A program made the position numbers and the translations under genes. A model generated the notes under the pieces. It ran no database searches. It saw only the letters and a list, made by a program, of their open reading frames with translations, and had not been told where the DNA came from. A stretch of 64,000 bases of DNA from Burkholderiales bacterium C2 (GTDB lineage: Bacteria; Pseudomonadota; Gammaproteobacteria; Burkholderiales; Burkholderiaceae_C), in contig SCOI01000013.1 in the NCBI GenBank assembly GCA_005503085.1, positions 62,001 to 126,000 on the forward strand, read 5' to 3'. Every line of letters begins with the position of its first letter. The stretch's first letter is position 1. Positions 34,934 to 42,629 of this stretch are shown here, in pieces.

Positions 34934-35302
34934 TCAGGGTTGACGCCTCCACAGCCGGCGGGCCAGCAAGAAGGCGCGGTACAGGCCTTCCAGCAGCGCG
35001 GGCAGCGGGCCCCGGTCCAGCAGCCGGGCCAGCCAGGCCCAGCGCGGCAGCACCCGCCACAGTGCCAGAAAGCCGCGCGCCCCGCTGACAAGCCGGCCCT
35101 GGGCATCGCGTACATGCAGACGGGCCAGCGCGGCCTCGCGGCTGAGCCCCAGGCCCAGTTGGGCCGGCGGGCAATGCGCGACATCGACCCAGCACAGCTG
35201 CTCCGCACCCCGCTCGCGCTGGTACAGCGCGATTTCGCGGCTGCAGACCGGGCAGGCGCCGTCGAAGTAGACGGTCAGCGTTGAGGGCGGGGCGGTGTTC
35301 AT
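34934..35302 (-). CDS. DUF393 (thioredoxin-like DCC family) protein
   Basis: 122 residues with the N-terminal YFDGACPVCSREIALYQ block that defines DUF393, including a CPVC redox-type motif, and a basic C-terminus (AFLLARRLWRRQ). These are predicted thiol-disulfide proteins of unknown function. It is the first gene of the minus-strand photolyase operon, divergent from the MerR gene. The start at 35302 keeps the domain close to the N-terminus. Confidence 0.85.
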   Translation of the reverse strand: MNTAPPSTLTVYFDGACPVCSREIALYQRERGAEQLCWVDVAHCPPAQLGLGLSREAALARLHVRDAQGRLVSGARGFLALWRVLPRWAWLARLLDRGPLPALLEGLYRAFLLARRLWRRQP

Positions 35303-35327
35303 GGGGGCGAGCATAGGCAGATCGCCG

Positions 35328-35393
35328 ACACCGAGTCGTGCCCTGCGCAATGGGCGGCGCCGGGCGTCTGATAATCCGATTCAATACCGAGTC
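35328..35393. promoter_or_regulatory. Direct repeats in the MerR-photolyase divergent promoter
   Basis: ACACCGAGTC (35328-35337) and ATACCGAGTC (35384-35393) are 9/10 identical and 56 bp apart, bracketing the 103-bp divergent promoter. TGATAAT at 35368-35374 could be a -10 element for the MerR gene. Repeats next to each start suggest shared control, perhaps by the MerR protein. Confidence 0.4.
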
Positions 35394-35405
35394 ACTGGGG
35401 TGTTC

Positions 35406-36062
35406 ATGTCCGAGTCCGATGCAGGAGCCGCCGCGCAGCGCCACTACCGCAGCGCGGCCGTGGCCCGCATGCTGCGCATGCCGGTGGCGACGCTGCGCAT
35501 CTGGGAGCGGCGCTACCGGGTCAGCGCTGCGGCCACCAGCGCGGCCGGCCACCGGCTCTACAGCGCCGCCGATGTGCGGCGCCTGGCCCTGCTGAAACAG
35601 CTGACCACGCTGGGCCATGCCATCGGGGCGCTCGCCGCGCTGGACATGGACGAGCTGCAGGCCGTGGCCCGCACCCATGCCAGCACCCTGGCCGAGCCCT
35701 TGCGCCTGCCCGTTCTGACACTGGATCTGCCGCTGGACCTGCCGAACGACACGGTGCCGCCACGGCGCTTCGACGATGCGGTGCTCGGCGATGTTGCGGG
35801 GCTGTCCTCGACGATTGCCTGCGAATGCCCGCAGCATCTGGCCGAGATCCTGATCCGGCTGGCTCAGTTCGAGGCCTACAGCGCCGACTGCCGCCAGCGC
35901 AGCCCGGCCGATGCCGAGTTGCACGCCTATCTGCAGCAGGTCGCGGGCCAGGCGCGCGCCAGCTTCGAGACGGCGCTGGAGCGTGTGGCCGTCCACGAAG
36001 GCCTGTTGCTGGGCTCCGCCTTACAATCCGGGGCTTGCGCGCCGCCCGCGCCCCGCGACTGA
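35406..36062 (+). CDS. MerR-family transcriptional regulator of the photolyase cluster
   Basis: 218 residues. The N-terminal MerR winged helix contains RSAAVARMLRMPVATLRIWERRY and GHRLYSAADVRRLALLKQL. The C-terminal region (CPQHLAEILIRLAQFEAYSADC, SPADAELHAYLQQVAGQARASFETAL) is helical and Cys-containing but lacks the cobalamin-binding domain of LitR/CarH light sensors. Divergence from the photolyase operon makes it the likely regulator. The inducing signal (singlet oxygen, redox, light) is not evident. Confidence 0.88.
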   Translation: MSESDAGAAAQRHYRSAAVARMLRMPVATLRIWERRYRVSAAATSAAGHRLYSAADVRRLALLKQLTTLGHAIGALAALDMDELQAVARTHASTLAEPLRLPVLTLDLPLDLPNDTVPPRRFDDAVLGDVAGLSSTIACECPQHLAEILIRLAQFEAYSADCRQRSPADAELHAYLQQVAGQARASFETALERVAVHEGLLLGSALQSGACAPPAPRD

Positions 36063-36082
36063 GCCCCCCAAGAACAAGTCAG

Positions 36083-36113
36083 CGCCCGCCCGATACCGGG
36101 GCGGGCGTTTTTT
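36083..36113 (+). terminator. Rho-independent terminator abutting the acyltransferase start codon
   Basis: Stem CGCCCGCCC / GGGCGGGCG with a 7-nt loop and a run of six T, ending immediately before the ATG at 36114. It terminates the MerR transcript and leaves no space for a Shine-Dalgarno for the next gene. Confidence 0.85.
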
Positions 36114-37193
36114 ATGAGTGTCCCCATTTCCGCCGTTTCCTCCCGCCTGCTGCATCTCGATGCCTTGAAGGCAGTGGCCGCGCAGCTGATCGTGCTGCAT
36201 CACCTGGCCGCCTACGGCCCGGTCGCCGAGACCGTGCAGTCGCTGTGGCCGGCCCTGATCGCCTGGCTGTATGACTACGGTCGCATGGCGGTGCAGGTGT
36301 TTCTGGTGGTCGGCGGCTTTCTGACGGCGCGCGGCCTGGCTCCGGCCGGCCGACCCTTGGAAGGTGCGCCGCTGAGCCTGCTGTGGCGCCGCTACCTGCG
36401 CCTGGCGCTGCCGTTTATGGCGGCCGTGCTGCTGACGCTGGCCTGCTCGGCCCTGGTCGCGCCGCTGTTGCCCGAGCTGGTGCCGGGCGCGGTCAGCGCG
36501 CCGCAGCTGCTGGCCCATGCACTGCTTTTGCACGATGTGCTGGGCCATGAGGCGCTGACGGTGGGGGCCTGGTATGTGGCCATCGATCTGCAGCTGTACG
36601 CGCTGCTGCTGGTCCTGCTGTGGCTGGCGCGCGGCAGCGCGGCAGCGCGCTGGCTAGGCCCGGCCCTGGTCTTGCTGCTGAGCGCGGCCTCGCTGTGGGT
36701 CTTCAATCTGGACGCCGGCCAGGACATCTGGGCACCGTATTTCTTCGGTGCCTATGGTCTGGGCGCGCTGGTGCACTGGCTGGGCTTGAGCCGCCATCGC
36801 AGGCTGGGTCTCGCTCTGATGACCGCGCTGGCCGGCGGGGCCCTGGTCTACGAGTTCCGCGAGCGCCTGGCGCTGGCGCTGGCCACCGCGCTGCTGCTGG
36901 CCTGGCTGCAGCAGCGCCACCAGCACGGCCTGCGGCTGCTGCGCGGCCGGGCGGCGGCGGTGGTCGCCCATCTGGGCACGCATTCCTATGCGCTGTTCCT
37001 GGTGCACTTCCCGATCTGCCTGCTGGTCAATGCGCTGTTCGAGCACAAGGACCCCGAGCACCCCTGGGCCGGCGTCGCCGCGATGGCGGCCGCCTGGGCG
37101 CTGAGCAATCTGGCCGCGCTGCCTTTCTATCGCTGGATCGAGGCGCCGGCCGGGCGGCTGCGCCTGGGTTTCGCGCGCACCCAGCAGGCCTGA
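36114..37193 (+). CDS. Membrane acyltransferase (acyltransferase 3 family)
   Basis: A 359-residue polytopic protein with about ten hydrophobic helices. The N-terminal HLDALKAVAAQLIVLHHLA carries the family His, and VFLVVGGFLTARG resembles the common VxLFFVLSGF block. It transfers acyl groups to sugars or lipids on the cell surface. The ATG follows directly on the T run of the terminator with no Shine-Dalgarno, so translation would be leaderless or start slightly downstream; the family core begins around residue 13. The target is unknown. Confidence 0.85.
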   Translation: MSVPISAVSSRLLHLDALKAVAAQLIVLHHLAAYGPVAETVQSLWPALIAWLYDYGRMAVQVFLVVGGFLTARGLAPAGRPLEGAPLSLLWRRYLRLALPFMAAVLLTLACSALVAPLLPELVPGAVSAPQLLAHALLLHDVLGHEALTVGAWYVAIDLQLYALLLVLLWLARGSAAARWLGPALVLLLSAASLWVFNLDAGQDIWAPYFFGAYGLGALVHWLGLSRHRRLGLALMTALAGGALVYEFRERLALALATALLLAWLQQRHQHGLRLLRGRAAAVVAHLGTHSYALFLVHFPICLLVNALFEHKDPEHPWAGVAAMAAAWALSNLAALPFYRWIEAPAGRLRLGFARTQQA

Positions 37194-37216
37194 GCAGCGA
37201 AAGCAAGAGACTGAGC

Positions 37217-37744
37217 TCAGCGCTCCAGCGGCCGGGTCTGCGGCGTGCGCTGGAAGGCGCTCTTGTCAAAGCCCAGCGAGGCCGCCTTGTCGAGCAGGCG
37301 CTGCAACTGAGCCTCGTCCATCTGCGGCTCGCGCGACAGCACCCAGGCGTACTTGCGGTTGGGTGTGCCGACCAGCACCTGGCGATAGTTCTCGTCCAGA
37401 TCCAGCACCCAGTAGTCGCCGTAGAACGGCCAGAAGAAGGTGACGCGCAGCCTGGCATTGCCACTGCCGTCCACCACCTTGGCATGGCCCTTGACGTCCT
37501 CGATCTCGCCGCTGGCCGTGCGGCAGCGGTTGATCACCTCGACGCGCTCGCCGTCGGGACGGTAGCGGGCCTGGGTGTCGGCCACGCATTGGCGCTGGAA
37601 GCGATTGGGCAGCAGCGCGATCTCGTACCAGGCGCCGGCGTAGCGCGCGAGGTCGACGCTGGCCACCGTGGGCAGCGGAGCGTCGGCGGCATGGGCGGCG
37701 CTGCAGGTCAGCAGTGCGGCGGCGATCAGCAGGGGTTTGAGCAT
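37217..37744 (-). CDS. blc: Bacterial lipocalin (Blc-like)
   Basis: 175 residues. The signal peptide MLKPLLIAAALLTCSAAHA is followed by a lipocalin barrel with the conserved VDLARYAGAWYEIALLPNRFQ, CVADTQARY, and YWVLDLDENYRQVLVGTPNRKYAWVLSR segments. LLTC is a poor lipobox because of Thr at -1, so cleavage at AHA-AD by signal peptidase I seems likelier than lipidation. Family members bind fatty acids or lysophospholipids in the envelope. It converges on the acyltransferase gene. Confidence 0.92.
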   Translation of the reverse strand: MLKPLLIAAALLTCSAAHAADAPLPTVASVDLARYAGAWYEIALLPNRFQRQCVADTQARYRPDGERVEVINRCRTASGEIEDVKGHAKVVDGSGNARLRVTFFWPFYGDYWVLDLDENYRQVLVGTPNRKYAWVLSREPQMDEAQLQRLLDKAASLGFDKSAFQRTPQTRPLER

Positions 37745-37798
37745 GGCGGGAGCCTACCTGATGCGGCGGCTGAGCGTCGCTCGGCCCGGGACCGCAGG

Positions 37799-38779
37799 CT
37801 AGGCTCGGGAGACGTCGATGCTGGAGAAGGTCCGGGCCGCCCATCGGTATATGGGATCGCGGAGCACGGTGGCAATCGCCGAGCGTGCCGTGATGCCAGC
37901 GATGCCGTTGGCCGCCATTGCCTGGATCATGCCGGCCATGTCCGCGTTCCTGATGCGGTTCTCGGCGATCCATTGGATCCAGTCGTCGGTCAGCTGCGGC
38001 TGCCGGCGCGAATGCACGAGATCGGCCGCAACATCGAACAGCTCCTCCAGCAAGACGGTATCGAGTTCGCACCGCGCCCTCAGATGCTCGCTCACCGCAT
38101 GTGCCGCTCCGGGATGTAGCCGAACGGAGGTGCCTGCGAGTGCCTGGAACCGGCGCGCGTGAAACAGGTCGAGGTTCTCGGGGCCATGTTCCGGCGCATC
38201 GGGCAGGCAGCCGTAGTGAAGTCGCAGCTTCGGATGCCCCGCGCCCCTGTCCGCCAACAGACCGAGCAGATCGGTCGAGGCGCCGGGGATGCCCTGGTCT
38301 TGCAAGGCTTGCATGACCGACATCCAGCGGCGGTCGCCGAGGCGCAGTGCCGAGGCCAGATCCATGGTCGACAGAGGGCCAAAGGCGACAACGCGCTCGA
38401 CGCCCAGGGCCTGGCCATAGAGGATGGCGCCATACCCACCCATCGACTGACCGAGCATGACGGTGCGTGCGGGGCGGAGCTCATCGATCAGCCCCCGCAG
38501 ACTGTCCAGCGTGCTCGGCAGATCCGGCCCGAGCCCCTGGATCCCCTTCAGGTACCAGGCGAGCCGCGTGTCGCGCAGATGGATCTTCTGGAAGCTGTCG
38601 CCAAGAATCCATTCGACCTTCTTGAGCCGACCTTGATAGTCGAAGGCGGGAGGGCGCTCCCATTGCGCAAACCCGAAGCTGATGACCAGGGGCCGGCCCG
38701 GCGCGCGGTCCTCGATCAGGAAATCCGGATCAGGCATGGAGGACAGACGGCCTGCGTCATGCGCAAGCCGGATCGGCAT
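37799..38779 (-). CDS. Alpha/beta-hydrolase-fold protein with a C-terminal W-x2-W helical module
   Basis: 326 residues. The N-terminal alpha/beta fold has nucleophile elbow GQSMGGYGA, a following strand VVAFGPLST, and a candidate catalytic His in HPGAAHAVSEHL. Residues about 263-312 (WIQWIAENRIRN, then MIQAMAANG) form a small helical module shared with the next two enzymes. The start at 38779 overlaps the cupin gene by 23 bp; ATG at 38737 is an equally possible start. It is translationally linked to the cupin gene. The substrate is unknown. Confidence 0.72.
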   Translation of the reverse strand: MPIRLAHDAGRLSSMPDPDFLIEDRAPGRPLVISFGFAQWERPPAFDYQGRLKKVEWILGDSFQKIHLRDTRLAWYLKGIQGLGPDLPSTLDSLRGLIDELRPARTVMLGQSMGGYGAILYGQALGVERVVAFGPLSTMDLASALRLGDRRWMSVMQALQDQGIPGASTDLLGLLADRGAGHPKLRLHYGCLPDAPEHGPENLDLFHARRFQALAGTSVRLHPGAAHAVSEHLRARCELDTVLLEELFDVAADLVHSRRQPQLTDDWIQWIAENRIRNADMAGMIQAMAANGIAGITARSAIATVLRDPIYRWAARTFSSIDVSRA

Positions 38780-39770
38780 ACTCGAAGCTATTCGGTATCG
38801 TCAGCCCCGTATAGCTGATCGAGACGCTGGGTTCCAGCGCGCTGACCTGGTGCCACCAACCCAGTGGCAGGAACAGGGTTTCACCGGGGCGCACCACCAC
38901 ATCCAGCACGCGCGCGGCGGCGACATCCGGATAGCGGCCGTGGTCCGGCGCGTCCAGGTCGACCGGGCTGAACACATGGCTGTGGTTGTACATGCGCGCC
39001 CATTCCAGCGGCGACACCAGACGCCAGCGCTTGCTGCCGATGATCTGGGTGTGGAACAGCATGCAGGTGTCGTGGTGCAGCGGTGTCTTGGTGCCGGCCG
39101 GCCCTATCCAGAGATGGGCGGCGGCGGCGAGCCGGGCCCGGTCCGCCAAGGGCGGGAGTTCGCCGACATCGTCCAGCAGCCCGGTAAAAGCGGCCTGGCG
39201 CAGCAAGCCGTTGTTGGCCGTGATGTAGGCGTTGTTGTCCCAGGCTGTCTGTTCGACATAGGCAAGAAACTCGCCGAAGCGCATCGGGCGCTTGTGCGCG
39301 ACGCTGTTCTCCTCGAAGCGAGGGTCGTCGTTGCGGCCGTCCTGGACCTCGATCATGTGCTCGCCGAAGCGGGCGGCGAGCCGCTCCCAGCGCCAGTTCT
39401 GCAGCGCCGGCCAGTCGCGCGCAGGCTCGGTCAGCACGACGGGCCGGAAGGCGTGCACATGGCGGGCGAGGAAGTCGGCCGTGTCCATCCGGCCGACCCG
39501 CGGGATCTCCGCATAGCCGGGGTCCGAGGCCCAGACCGACTGCATATTGCCGACCACCGACAGCAGCTTGCGATGCTGGCGCTGGCCGCGCGCGGCCACC
39601 GCGAAGATCGGGTCTTGGGCGACCCGCTCGATGGCGGCCAGCGCCGGATCGGCGGGCAGGCCCGCATCCACCATGCCCTGCAGCATCGAGTCGACGCTGC
39701 AGCCGCGCAGCAGATTGGTGGCTATCCATTCGGTCCAGGCGTCAACCATGGGCCTTACGTCAACTTGCAT
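38757..39770 (-). CDS. JmjC/cupin_8-type 2-oxoglutarate oxygenase with N-terminal W-x2-W helical module
   Basis: 337 residues. The N-terminal module (WTEWIATNLLRGC, then MLQGMVDAG, about residues 9-52) is followed by a FIH-like cupin. The Fe(II) ligands are the HxD in LHHDTCMLF and the distal His in GWWHQVSAL; the 2-oxoglutarate-binding Lys is likely in IIGSKRWRLV. The family hydroxylates protein or peptide side chains. The start at 39770 is chosen for fit with the module; 39749 is possible. It pairs with the alpha/beta protein in one operon. Confidence 0.82.
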   Translation of the reverse strand: MQVDVRPMVDAWTEWIATNLLRGCSVDSMLQGMVDAGLPADPALAAIERVAQDPIFAVAARGQRQHRKLLSVVGNMQSVWASDPGYAEIPRVGRMDTADFLARHVHAFRPVVLTEPARDWPALQNWRWERLAARFGEHMIEVQDGRNDDPRFEENSVAHKRPMRFGEFLAYVEQTAWDNNAYITANNGLLRQAAFTGLLDDVGELPPLADRARLAAAAHLWIGPAGTKTPLHHDTCMLFHTQIIGSKRWRLVSPLEWARMYNHSHVFSPVDLDAPDHGRYPDVAAARVLDVVVRPGETLFLPLGWWHQVSALEPSVSISYTGLTIPNSFEYADPACA

Positions 39771-39875
39771 GCATGTGCTCAAACAGACTCGCGCGGTGGG
39801 CCTGCAGTGTGCGCAGCCTTGATGACAGCCTGACGAAGCAGCGGTGACGGACTCGACCACCCCGCCAGGCTGCGC

Positions 39876-40556
39876 TCAGCTCCCGGCCTGCGCCCGCTCC
39901 AGGTCGGCCAGGGTCTTGCCCGGTTCGTCTCGGAAGCGTTCGTCCAGCAGGGTCAGGTCTTGTATCCGGTCGACCCGGAAGCTGCGGAAGTCGCTGCGCT
40001 TTTCGCACCAGGCCGCGACGGTCCAGACCGGCCCCCAGAAGAAGCAGGCCAGCGGACGCACCACCCGCTCGGTACTGGCGCCGCCGAGGTCCAGATACTG
40101 CAGACGCAGCTTGTGCCGGCTCTCGGTGGCTTCACGCAGTCGCATCAGGCGCTGGCTCAGGCCTTCGTCCATGCCGCTCAGCGGTGCATAGACCGCCAGG
40201 CTCTCGGCCGCCGCCCGCGCCGCCGGCGACAGCACGGCCAGGATCTTGGATAGCGCGCTTTCGGCCGGCGTGATCAGGCCGGCGTCCAGCGCCGGCCGCG
40301 CCAGCCGCACCACGGCCACCAGGGCCTGGGCCTCGTCCTTGGTGAACATCAGCGGCGGCAGGTCGAAGCCGGCCCGCATCCGGTAGCCGACCCCGGCCTC
40401 GCCCTCGATCGGCACGCCTTGCTGCTGCAGCGCGGCCACATCGCGGTAGACGGTGCGCACCGACACCTCCAGGCGCTGGGCCAGGAACTCGGCGGTGGAA
40501 AGGCGGCGCCCACGAATGAGCTGGACGATCTGGAACAGGCGGTCGGCACGGCGCAT
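39876..40556 (-). CDS. WYL-domain transcriptional regulator (YafY-like)
   Basis: 226 residues. The N-terminal HTH_11-type winged helix contains MRRADRLFQIVQLIRG, VSVRTVYRDVAALQQQGVPIEGEAG; the C-terminal WYL domain (VRPLACFFWGPVWTVAAWCEKRSDFRSFRVDRI) binds ligands or nucleic acid. It is divergent from the P4H-like gene and probably self-regulating: a CTGAC..GTCAG dyad at 40596-40613 resembles one in the VOC/M16 intergenic region at 47896. Confidence 0.9.
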   Translation of the reverse strand: MRRADRLFQIVQLIRGRRLSTAEFLAQRLEVSVRTVYRDVAALQQQGVPIEGEAGVGYRMRAGFDLPPLMFTKDEAQALVAVVRLARPALDAGLITPAESALSKILAVLSPAARAAAESLAVYAPLSGMDEGLSQRLMRLREATESRHKLRLQYLDLGGASTERVVRPLACFFWGPVWTVAAWCEKRSDFRSFRVDRIQDLTLLDERFRDEPGKTLADLERAQAGS

Positions 40557-40595
40557 CCCTCCATTGTGGCGGCTTCCGATGCTCGCTTCACACTG

Positions 40596-40613
40596 CTGAC
40601 GCCGTGCTGTCAG
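40596..40613. promoter_or_regulatory. Candidate operator CTGACGCCGTGCTGTCAG in the WYL/P4H intergenic region
   Basis: An inverted repeat CTGAC-n8-GTCAG, 40 bp upstream of the WYL regulator and 13 bp before the P4H-like gene. It resembles CTGACAGTCGCTGTCAG upstream of the VOC gene, differing in the centre by one base in spacing. Confidence 0.5.
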
Positions 40614-40625
40614 TAACATCCGCCC

Positions 40626-41471
40626 ATGTCGATTCAACAGCTGACCCCTGACTGGCAAGCCTGGCTGCGCGAGAACGTCGCACGCGGCTGCAGTCGCGAC
40701 ACCATGCTGCCGCTGCTGGTGCAGGGCGGTTTTGCCCAGGCCGTGGCCGAGCGGGCGCTGGACGAGCTCATCGCCGGCACGCCGGCGCTGACGGCGGCGC
40801 AGGGTCAGGCCTTGCGCAAGCGGCCCGCGCCCGAGCTGCAGGCCAACCGCATCGATTGCGCCGGCCACAGCGTGCGTGTTGCGGCGGTGCTGGATGCGCC
40901 GCAGATCGCGCTGTTCGAGAACCTGCTCAGCGAGGCCGAGTGCGCGGCGATGATTGCGCTGGCCGAGACCCGGCTGGCGCGCTCCACCGTGGTCGACGAG
41001 CAGCTCGGCGAGGCGCGGGCGCACGAGCACCGCACCAGCGCCGGGGCCTGGTTCCAGCGCGGCGAGACGCCGCTGGTCGCCACCATCGAGGCGCGGCTGG
41101 CCGCGCTGCTGCGCTGGCCGGTGGATCACGGCGAGGGCCTGCAGGTGCTGCGCTACGGGCCGGGCGGCGAGTACCGCGCCCACCATGATTTCTTCAACCC
41201 GACCTATGCCGGCAGCCAGCGTCATCTGCAGCAGGGCGGCCAGCGGGTCGGCACCTGCATCCTCTACCTGGGCGAGGTCGAGGCCGGCGGCGGCACCCGC
41301 TTTCCGCAGCTGGGCTTCGAGGTGCGGCCCTCGCGCGGCGCGGCGCTGTACTTTGCCGATGTCGATGCGCGCGGCGTCGAGGACCCGGTCACGCTGCACG
41401 CCGGCGTGCCGGTGCTGGCCGGCGTCAAGTACATCGCCACCAAATGGCTGCGCGAGCGGCCCTATGTCTGA
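40626..41471 (+). CDS. Prolyl-4-hydroxylase-like 2OG-Fe(II) oxygenase with N-terminal W-x2-W helical module
   Basis: 281 residues. The N-terminal module (LTPDWQAWLRENVARGC, then MLPLLVQGGF, about residues 6-50) is homologous in appearance to those in the two minus-strand neighbours. The C-terminal P4Hc domain has the iron ligands HxD in YRAHHDFFNP and His in VTLHAGVPV, and the co-substrate Lys in KYIATKWLRER. It hydroxylates a protein, peptide or free amino acid. It overlaps the GNAT gene by one base. No signal peptide is present. Confidence 0.88.
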   Translation: MSIQQLTPDWQAWLRENVARGCSRDTMLPLLVQGGFAQAVAERALDELIAGTPALTAAQGQALRKRPAPELQANRIDCAGHSVRVAAVLDAPQIALFENLLSEAECAAMIALAETRLARSTVVDEQLGEARAHEHRTSAGAWFQRGETPLVATIEARLAALLRWPVDHGEGLQVLRYGPGGEYRAHHDFFNPTYAGSQRHLQQGGQRVGTCILYLGEVEAGGGTRFPQLGFEVRPSRGAALYFADVDARGVEDPVTLHAGVPVLAGVKYIATKWLRERPYV

Positions 41472-41953
41472 TGGCCGAGCTCGCGCTGCGCCGCTGCGAG
41501 ACGCGTGACCGCCCGGCGCTGGCCCGCATGCTGGAGCTCTACCAGTACGAGCTGTCCGATATCTGGGACCAGGATCTCGATGCCAACGGCGAATTCGGCT
41601 ACGACCTGGAGAGCTTCTGGCGCTCGCCCACCTGCCACGCCTTCATCGCGACGGTGGCCGGCCGCTACGCCGGCTTCGCGACGGTGGACCGGCGCGTCAA
41701 GATCGGGCCCGAGGGCTGGTGGATGGACCAGTTCTTCGTGCTGAAGAAGTACCGCCGCGCTGGGGTCGGTGCGGCGCTGGCCGCCCATGTCTTCGAGGCG
41801 CTGCCGGGGGACTGGGAGGTCGGGCAGATGCCGGCCAATCGGCCCGCCCAGGCCTTCTGGCGCCGCGTGATCGCGGCCCGCGGCCACTTCAGCGAACACC
41901 GGCTGGAGCAGGGCCGCTGGACGGGCATCGTCCAGCGATTTCACAGCGCCTGA
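41471..41953 (+). CDS. GNAT-family acetyltransferase
   Basis: 160 residues. The acetyl-CoA segment is FFVLKKYRRAGVGAALAAHVF and the C-terminal block is RPAQAFWRRVI. The N-terminus contains LYQYELSDIWDQDLDANGEFGYD, typical of a GNAT subgroup of unknown acceptor. It is translationally coupled (TGATG) to the P4H-like gene, so acetylation and hydroxylation may act in one process. Confidence 0.88.
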   Translation: MAELALRRCETRDRPALARMLELYQYELSDIWDQDLDANGEFGYDLESFWRSPTCHAFIATVAGRYAGFATVDRRVKIGPEGWWMDQFFVLKKYRRAGVGAALAAHVFEALPGDWEVGQMPANRPAQAFWRRVIAARGHFSEHRLEQGRWTGIVQRFHSA

Positions 41954-41956
41954 CGA

Positions 41957-42430
41957 TCAGGCGCGCTCGATGCGCGCCACATAGCAGCCATGGCCGGCGT
42001 AATGGGCATGGATGAAGGCTGTGCGGGGCTGACCCAGCAGGTGGCCGATCAGGCTCTCGGCCATGCGGCCCTCGACGACGCCGGCATCGACGATCAGCCC
42101 CTGCGCGTCGAAAGCGCGCAGCGACAGCAGGCTGTAGCGCAGCATATCGGGCAGCTTGTCCACCGCCTCGAAGGCGGCCTCGGCACCCTCGCGCACAAAG
42201 ATCGCGTGGCTGGCACGGTAGGGGCTGTCGATGTCCAGATGCACATGGTTCAGCAGCAGGCAGCTTTCGCCGGGCCGGGCCGGGCGCAGCTCGATGCGGT
42301 CGGGCAGGGTCTGGCCGGCCTCGGCGCGGCGGCGCACGATATGACGCTCGGCGAGTTCGGCGTCGCTCAGGCCGAACAGCGGGCGGAAGGGCTCGGGCGA
42401 CAGGCCGGTGATGCGGTAGTGGGTCGTCAT
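41957..42430 (-). CDS. DUF1203 family protein
   Basis: 157 residues beginning MTTHYRITGL, with the DUF1203 pattern GESCLLLNH and PYRASHAIFVRE and C-terminal HAHYAGHGCYVARIE. Function is unknown. The start at 42430 agrees with the conserved N-terminus but lacks a clear Shine-Dalgarno; an in-frame ATG at 42595 has a strong GGGGAGG but would add 55 non-conserved residues. It converges on the GNAT gene with 3 bp between stops. Confidence 0.82.
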   Translation of the reverse strand: MTTHYRITGLSPEPFRPLFGLSDAELAERHIVRRRAEAGQTLPDRIELRPARPGESCLLLNHVHLDIDSPYRASHAIFVREGAEAAFEAVDKLPDMLRYSLLSLRAFDAQGLIVDAGVVEGRMAESLIGHLLGQPRTAFIHAHYAGHGCYVARIERA

Positions 42431-42520
42431 GGTGCAGCGGTTCAAGGGTTGAGAAGGTCTGCAGCCTAGGTCCGCCGCGCCGGCCTGGCTGGCCGGAAGC
42501 GGACCTGGAATTCGGCGCGC

Positions 42521-42536
42521 TGGCACGCCGCTTGCG
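42521..42536 (+). promoter_or_regulatory. Sigma-54 promoter upstream of a GNAT gene
   Basis: TGGCACGCCGCTTGCG matches the sigma-54 -24/-12 consensus TGGCACGnnnnTTGCW at every position except the final W. Transcription would begin near 42547, giving a leader of 40-85 nt for the downstream GNAT gene. No enhancer-binding-protein gene is nearby. Confidence 0.65.
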
Positions 42537-42629
42537 TACAGCAGCCCATCCCAACCGCTTTTTTGACCACCGGCCGCTGCCGGCATCGTGCCCATGTTGT
42601 CCTCCCCGTGTTCACCCGAGCCGTACACC

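Noticed and set aside
41957-42595. N-terminally extended DUF1203 protein starting at 42595 with a strong Shine-Dalgarno
   Set aside because: The added 55 residues show no conserved features, overlap a sigma-54 promoter on the other strand, and the family core begins at MTTHYRITGL.
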